From positions 186,001 through 250,000 of the forward strand of contig NW_004190441.2 of the NCBI RefSeq assembly GCF_000224145.3: a stretch of DNA of 64,000 bases, given 5' to 3'. Origin of the DNA: Ciona intestinalis. Taxonomy: Eukaryota; Chordata; Ascidiacea; Phlebobranchia; Cionidae. The first letter of the stretch is position 1. Each line of letters begins with the position of its first letter. Of the stretch, positions 51,187 to 64,000 are shown piece after piece. Position numbers and translations under genes: made by a program. A model generated the notes under the pieces. That model saw nothing but the letters and a program-made list of their open reading frames with translations, did not search any database and was not told where the DNA came from.

Positions 51187-51368
51187 AGTAGGGTAGGGGA
51201 AGATGGGACACCTTTTACCTCTATTTTCTCGCCCCGTTTAGTAGTAAACAAAGAACTTTTAAGAAAATATAAAACTATATGCCCATGACTCCCATTGACC
51301 GTTGTTAATTGTTTAAAACACGATTAGAATATTATGTGCTAAAGGTGTTCTGTCTTCCTACTATACGC
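51187..51368 (-). mobile_element. MITE family A copy
   Basis: CAGTAGGGTAGGGGAAGATG to GTGTTCTGTCTTCCTACTAT; internal region slightly shortened. Confidence 0.82.
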
Positions 51369-51418
51369 ATTACGTTTGTATAAGTAATGGAACATATAGG
51401 TATCAGAAGATTTTATAT

Positions 51419-51592
51419 ATTTCTGCAAACCATCTCTGTGGGCCTATGAACCGAAACAACGATTGCCGCATTAAGGCTTACAGTGGAACCATACGTTTGA
51501 TTGCAATGACTCAGATTACTATACAGGATGTTTTGATGATTTAATCGGATTTGTTCTGCGTGAGGGGAAATCAGCGCTTTAATAGTTTTGCC
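51419..51592. repeat. 177-bp near-identical duplicate, copy 2
   Basis: Partner of 47531-47707; here it runs straight into SINE body sequence (GTGTCCTAAGGCAAGACAC). Confidence 0.9.
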
Positions 51593-51785
51593 CATTGTGT
51601 GTCCTAAGGCAAGACACTTCAAGACAATTGCTCCAAACCAGTGCTCAGTCATACATAAAACAATCACCCATAAAGTTACATACGTGGTAACTTGTAAGCG
51701 GGAACGAGGTGTATGAAACAGAACACCTGTGTTATAACGATGGTCGTTGCCCCGCTAGAAGATGATAAACAAGTTACATCATTCA
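51593..51785 (+). mobile_element. SINE family B body and one tail unit
   Basis: CAATTGCTCCAAACCAGTGC, an A-rich linker, ATCACCCATAAAGTTACATA and one tail unit (GAGGTGTATGAAACAGAACA). Confidence 0.8.
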
Positions 51786-51880
51786 TCAACTCCACCAGTT
51801 GTACCAAAAGAAGGTTTATTTACAATAATAAACAATCCAAAGAAATCGAAAGAATGTTTGTCAAATAAGTTTCAATGAGA

Positions 51881-51886
51881 TTTATT
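51881..51886 (-). terminator. Poly(A) signal of GTPBP1
   Basis: AATAAA on the coding strand, about 190 nt after the GTPBP1 stop codon. Confidence 0.55.
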
Positions 51887-52071
51887 TGAAGCCAACAAAA
51901 CCTGGACAAAGTCTACACACCATTACATAAACAATAAAAATCTATTTTAGTTTACAAGACAAAACATAAATTGTTGTAAAACCTCAGGCAGTCCTTCACT
52001 TACTGTGACACGAAAACAAAACATCTGTCAAGTAAAAACAAAAACGACAACAACTCTACAATGGAGTTGGT

Positions 52072-60443
<8,372 letters not shown>

Positions 60444-61412
60444 GTTTTCGATAACTTTTGCAAATATTTTATCGTTTTTGTGAAAAGTATATGATTTCTA
60501 TTCCGTTTCTTTGCAGATAGGAACGGCTCACCTTAACAACAAGCTCAGTTTGCACAAGTTACAACAAAATCATGGCATGTTTTATAAACCTGTAGAAAAT
60601 TCAATAAATTTTATTATAATTGACAAATGAAAGCTATTTTAAATGAAAAAAAACAGGTAAAATGTTGCACTGAATTATAGAAAAATGTTGCACTGGTTAT
60701 AGACATTTTATACTGCAAAGGAAAAGAATGTTACTAAATCTTAAAACGTGCTGCTTATATATAGTATCAGTACACCGACATTACGATATTATAGCAGTAA
60801 CCTTACTATTCTATGGTGCAATAAATCTTGAGGTAAAAAAATGAACGTTTCTGAGCAAAGTGCAATTACATTGAACAATAAAAATAAACAAACGTATTTT
60901 CACCGCGTTGCATCAGCCGTATTTTGCAGCAGAATTGAAAACCGAACGAAATATTCCTTTTACAAAAAAGGCGCACTGCTTGTAGAACGGAGATTCATTT
61001 TGTTGAACGTTTGTTGTTACCTTTACTACGTCATCAGTTACCGGCATACGTCATATCTCAGCTGGTAAGTTGTAAACGTCATATCGACATCGAAATAATA
61101 TAACATTTTGATGGATAATGACGTCATCATTCAATCTAAAATCGTATAAAATCTGTATAAAAACATTTTTTAGTATAAAAAAAAGAAAAATAGGGGGTAG
61201 TTAGTTAACTGTTTTATTTATTTTAGATTTACATTATTTGCACATTTTTTAAACCATTGCGCGGTCTATATTCCAATTTACAGTACTACGTTCACGAAGT
61301 ACTTTGGTTGATATTGTGCACACACAACGTTTGTAAAACGATTAAATTTGTTTTGACTGTTTATGTTTATTTGTGGGGTCCAAGAAGCAAGCAAAAGGAA
61401 GTTTTCGTTGCC
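60444..61412. promoter_or_regulatory. Divergent GTPBP1/PRPF3 promoter region with CRE cluster
   Basis: The 970 bp between the two start codons contains TACGTCA at 61027-61033 and 61047-61053, ACGTCA at 61076-61081 and a full TGACGTCA at 61119-61126, all within 100 bp. This is the pattern of a CREB/ATF-bound housekeeping promoter. An open frame at 60841-61068 has no recognisable domain. Confidence 0.5.
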
Positions 61413-63648
61413 ATGGAAGTAGTTAAGTCAAGAAAACGAAAGGTAGATTCGCTGTTTTTTATAATCTATGCACCCATCGTGGTATGTATAATAGAATACA
61501 TAGGGTGAAGGATGCTAATGCATAACCCCCCTACATTATCTGATAACGACTTACTCTTATAATCTCTAAACCCCAACCAACATACCCATTGACCCCTAAC
61601 TAGTTTGACCACCAACATCTAACACTTTCCACCAGCCTAATGTGTAACGTACCAGAGGATGCTTCACTAGTAGCTAGTGCCCCATAAAGTTAAAAGTATT
61701 TATACCCTTATAATGCATAACTTTGTATATTAATAACCTAGGAGAATGGGGTTCACGATGAAACAACGAAAAAGTCTCGAAAGTTTAGCGAGCCGGAGGA
61801 AAAGGAAAGTAAAGATGATAAACAAAAGAATTTATCGGCTCAAGAGGTAATATACTTACGCCTAGCGCATAAATGAGTGCTCGCCTCCAGCACAGGGGGT
61901 ATGAGTCGGGGATTGATGCTGCTACCATTTAACAACTTGCACCCTTGAATTATCTTGCACACCGACATGCAAAGAGACCTTCAACAACAATTCCCTTTAA
62001 ACTAATGTTGATTATTGGTTGTCCAAATTGTCAGCCGTATGATGCGTTAAAAAAATAAAAACAATTGAATGAATAATTTTACATTACCAGTTATAAAAGT
62101 TATGTGATATTTTATAAGATCTATTTGCATAAATTGCGTTGCAGATCAAAAAAATGATGGAAATGGCTCGTCAACAAATCCAACAACGAAAAGAACAAAT
62201 TAAACAACTCAACCCTGTTGCTCTTTCAGCCAAGGTTCAACTTGCACAAGTGAGATTGGTTTAATTTAATGCATGGCAACAATTTATAAAATGTAGAGGA
62301 ATTAAACTTAGCATGAAGTGTATGAAACAGACTGTTGTTTTCCTTCCAGGAGAAGATAAACAAATTGCATTCATTTACTCGCAAATTTCTTTATGGGATA
62401 ACTCGTAAGCGGGCACAAGGTGTATGAAACAAAATGCCTGTGTTATAACGACTGTCTTTGCCCTGCCATAAAAAAGTTACCTCCATTTATTCAACTTCTT
62501 TTAATCATACAAAGGCGAAGACGATGAGCAGTGAAAGCCAGCAGGAGCTTGCTTTGATCACAAGCGCTGCAGAGAAAGCACAAAAAGCTGCCGAGCTACA
62601 AGCGAGAATTCAGGCTCGGCTCGCAGCCAAGCCAAACCTAATACCTGGGATGGCAGCTGGGTTACAAGCAAAGTTATTCACAGCACCTAACATTGCAGAG
62701 TAAGTTAGGGTTTGGTGTTTCAGGATGGTGACGCACTGTTTGTATGAACAACATACATAAGTGGCCTGAGTGTTGGGGTAATGGGCGGCTCTGGCCTAAA
62801 TCCAAAATCTCAGGTGACCAGGTCCCATGGCATGCCTCACTGTAGAACCTCACCCATATAGAATATAATGTGCATATACAATATTGGGGTAATGGACCAA
62901 CTATGGCCTAAATCCTCATCAAGGACCTCACCCATATATAATAGTAAAATAGAAGTGAAACGGTATTAACAAAGCAATGTTTCAGATTGTGTTTTTAACT
63001 TTTGGGTAACGCTTAGTCTTTGAAATATAAATATGATGTTACGTATATGTGTTTTAGACAAGAACAAACCGCTCCTAAACCCCTAATATTGGATGAGATG
63101 GGAAGAACCATTGATGCTACAGGTCAACTATTAAATATCCCAAGCAGAGTACCAACTTTAAAGGTATCTTATTTATTTGTGATATTGCACTCTATATTAT
63201 ATTCTATAAAAAAGCGTCCTGTATTGAAACTGTGTTTCATTGTTATGTTTTGCTTCTGTTATGCCACAGTGGATTTAGCTTTCACGTTTTCTATACGTTT
63301 TTACTGTGTTTTTTGTCTGTTGCGTGTTTTAACAACTTTGGTTTCATTTCTAATTCCCTTCTCTGCGTTGTTTGATATAACCTGATCTGAAGAGACGGCA
63401 AAATTTATATTTTCTTATGAGTCATGACTGCTACAGTATATTGTTTGTCCCAGGCAAACATTCGTGCAAAGAAGAGAGAAGAGTTTCGACAAAAGTTGCA
63501 CGAGAAGCCCCCTAGTGATGAAACAAGCGGTGGAATCAACTTCTTCGACAACCGAGTAAAACAGGAAACCGCTTCAAGACCGAGGAGGAATTTCAAGTTT
63601 CATGAAAAAGGAAGATTTGTTAAAATTGCGCAGAAAATTCGAACAAAG
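61413..63648 (+). CDS. PRPF3: U4/U6 snRNP splicing factor PRP3, 5' part
   Basis: Component of the U4/U6.U5 tri-snRNP. Exons seen: 61413-61442, 61742-61846, 62145-62249, 62515-62699, 63058-63163, 63454-63648; 726 nt, 242 codons, continuing past the window. Residues resemble human PRPF3 from LQIKQMMEAATKQIEERKKQ onward: IKKMMEMARQQIQQRKEQIK, AAELQARIQARLAAKPNLI, PLILDEMGRTIDATG, PTLKANIRAKKREEF, INFFDNRV, NFKFHEKGRFVKIAQKIRTK. The first exons read MEVVKSRKRK and ENGVHDETTKKSRKF, a charged stretch like the region after the PWI domain in vertebrates. The N-terminal PWI domain of human PRPF3 is not found upstream. The ATG is in a good context (GCCATGG). Confidence 0.93.
61525..61690. repeat. Dispersed repeat family D
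   Basis: GTGAAGGATGCTAATGCATA at the left and GTACCAGAGGATGCTTCAC at the right are inverted relative to each other; PRPF3 intron 1. The best-bounded copy. Confidence 0.65.
61870..62050 (+). repeat. SINE family B body, diverged
   Basis: TTGATGCTGCTACCATTT, ACAACAATTCCCTTTAAACT and TTGGTTGTCCAAATTGTCAG, then an A-rich linker; PRPF3 intron 2. Confidence 0.55.
62300..62480 (+). repeat. SINE family B tail, one and a half units
   Basis: GAAGTGTATGAAACAG and GTAAGCGGGCACAAGGTGTA, ending in TTTGCCCTGCCAT; PRPF3 intron 3. Confidence 0.7.
62775..62945. repeat. Dispersed repeat family F, two related stretches
   Basis: TTGGGGTAATGGGCGGCTCT and ACCTCACCCATATAGAATAT, then a second GGGGTAATGGACCAACTATG and CCTCACCCATATATAAT. 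Confidence 0.5.
63255..63400. repeat. Dispersed repeat family E
   Basis: GTTGCGTGTTTTAACAACTT and TTCTAATTCCCTTCTCTGCG, then ATAACCTGATCTG; just before PRPF3 exon 6. Confidence 0.55.
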
Positions 63649-63915
63649 GTAAGAAACTAGTTGGGAATATTGCTTAACCTTAAAGTGTAACATAGATGGT
63701 GTAGAGGTATTTAGTGTTTTTGCCAAACTCATTCACCAACATTGTTGCCCAGTACATGATTAGCCCAGAAAATTTTGAAAAGGTAAAAATTGGGCAAAAA
63801 ATTTAAACAAAATTAAGAAACTAGTTGGAATTGTAGTTTAAATCGATACCGTGGATGGTGTATAAAGTATTTGTGTAAATAATTCAACCACATTGTTGTC
63901 CAGTACATGTACTAT
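63620..63915. repeat. Tandem duplication covering a splice donor
   Basis: 63625-63765 (end of PRPF3 exon 6 and start of the intron) is imperfectly repeated at 63790-63915. Shared: TAAGAAACTAGTTGG, GATGGTGTA, then ACATTGTTGCCCAGTACATG against ACATTGTTGTCCAGTACATG. In the second copy the donor GTAAG reads TTAAG. Confidence 0.75.
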
Positions 63916-64000
63916 GAAGTTACATGCTGCTTGTATTATTCTACGATTTATACCCATAACTGAGTCTGTATTAAATTTTTTTTCTATTACTAACAATCAC

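Noticed and set aside
60841-61068. 75-codon plus-strand frame as a possible PWI exon of PRPF3
   Set aside because: Translation has no PWI-like pattern and no donor in suitable phase.

Overview
The window looks like nuclear DNA of an ascidian tunicate of the Ciona type. It is AT-rich, genes are split into many short exons with GT-AG introns, the proteins are of animal type, and the introns are full of short non-autonomous repeats. Species is inferred from overall character only; nothing was searched. Two runs of N (8152-8651 and 28420-28469) are assembly gaps.

Layout, left to right. (1) 235-789, minus: 5' part of the phosphatase MDP1, head to head with MINDY3 (deubiquitinase, 1281-5900, plus, complete, 450 aa). 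(2) 5900-8870: repeats, an orphan CRE/TATA promoter-like block and a gap. (3) 8871-14631, minus: a secreted cysteine-rich protein with two short CC-type modules and at least eight TIL domains, each on its own phase-1 exon; its 3' end enters the gap. (4) 16648-24061, minus: alanine aminotransferase, 11 exons, 512 aa. (5) 26533-28789 and 31068-33284, minus: a tandem pair of GNAT-fold acetyltransferases of the insect arylalkylamine N-acetyltransferase type, duplicated together with their upstream flanks. (6) 34941-41846, minus: an SLC23 (nucleobase/ascorbate) transporter, 13 exons, 604 aa. (7) 44654-50343, minus: an aldo-keto reductase closest to plant L-galactose dehydrogenase, 10 exons, 350 aa. 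(8) 52072-60443, minus: the GTPase GTPBP1, 12 exons, 632 aa. (9) 61413-63648 and beyond, plus: splicing factor PRPF3, running off the right edge.

Exon sets were built by hand from splice signals, phase and protein-family conservation. For every complete gene the exon lengths add up to an open frame with a terminal stop, which is a strong internal check.

The rest is mostly repeats: about 28 copies of a ~190-bp TA-flanked MITE (family A), about 27 pieces of a composite tRNA-derived SINE whose tail is a 98-bp unit present in one to four tandem copies (family B), a 131-bp intronic satellite (family C), a second MITE with a ~20-bp terminal repeat, a hAT-like mini-element nested in a SINE, and several unclassified dispersed repeats (families D, E, F). 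Most genes look like ordinary housekeeping genes that are not functionally linked; the possible exception is the L-galactose-dehydrogenase-like reductase next to the SLC23 transporter. I found no clearly new multi-gene system. The most unusual items are the mosaic divergence of the acetyltransferase pair, the TIL/CC-module protein, the composite SINE with a variable tandem tail, the PRPF3 gene without a visible PWI domain, and a 34-bp perfect palindrome between 7-bp direct repeats.
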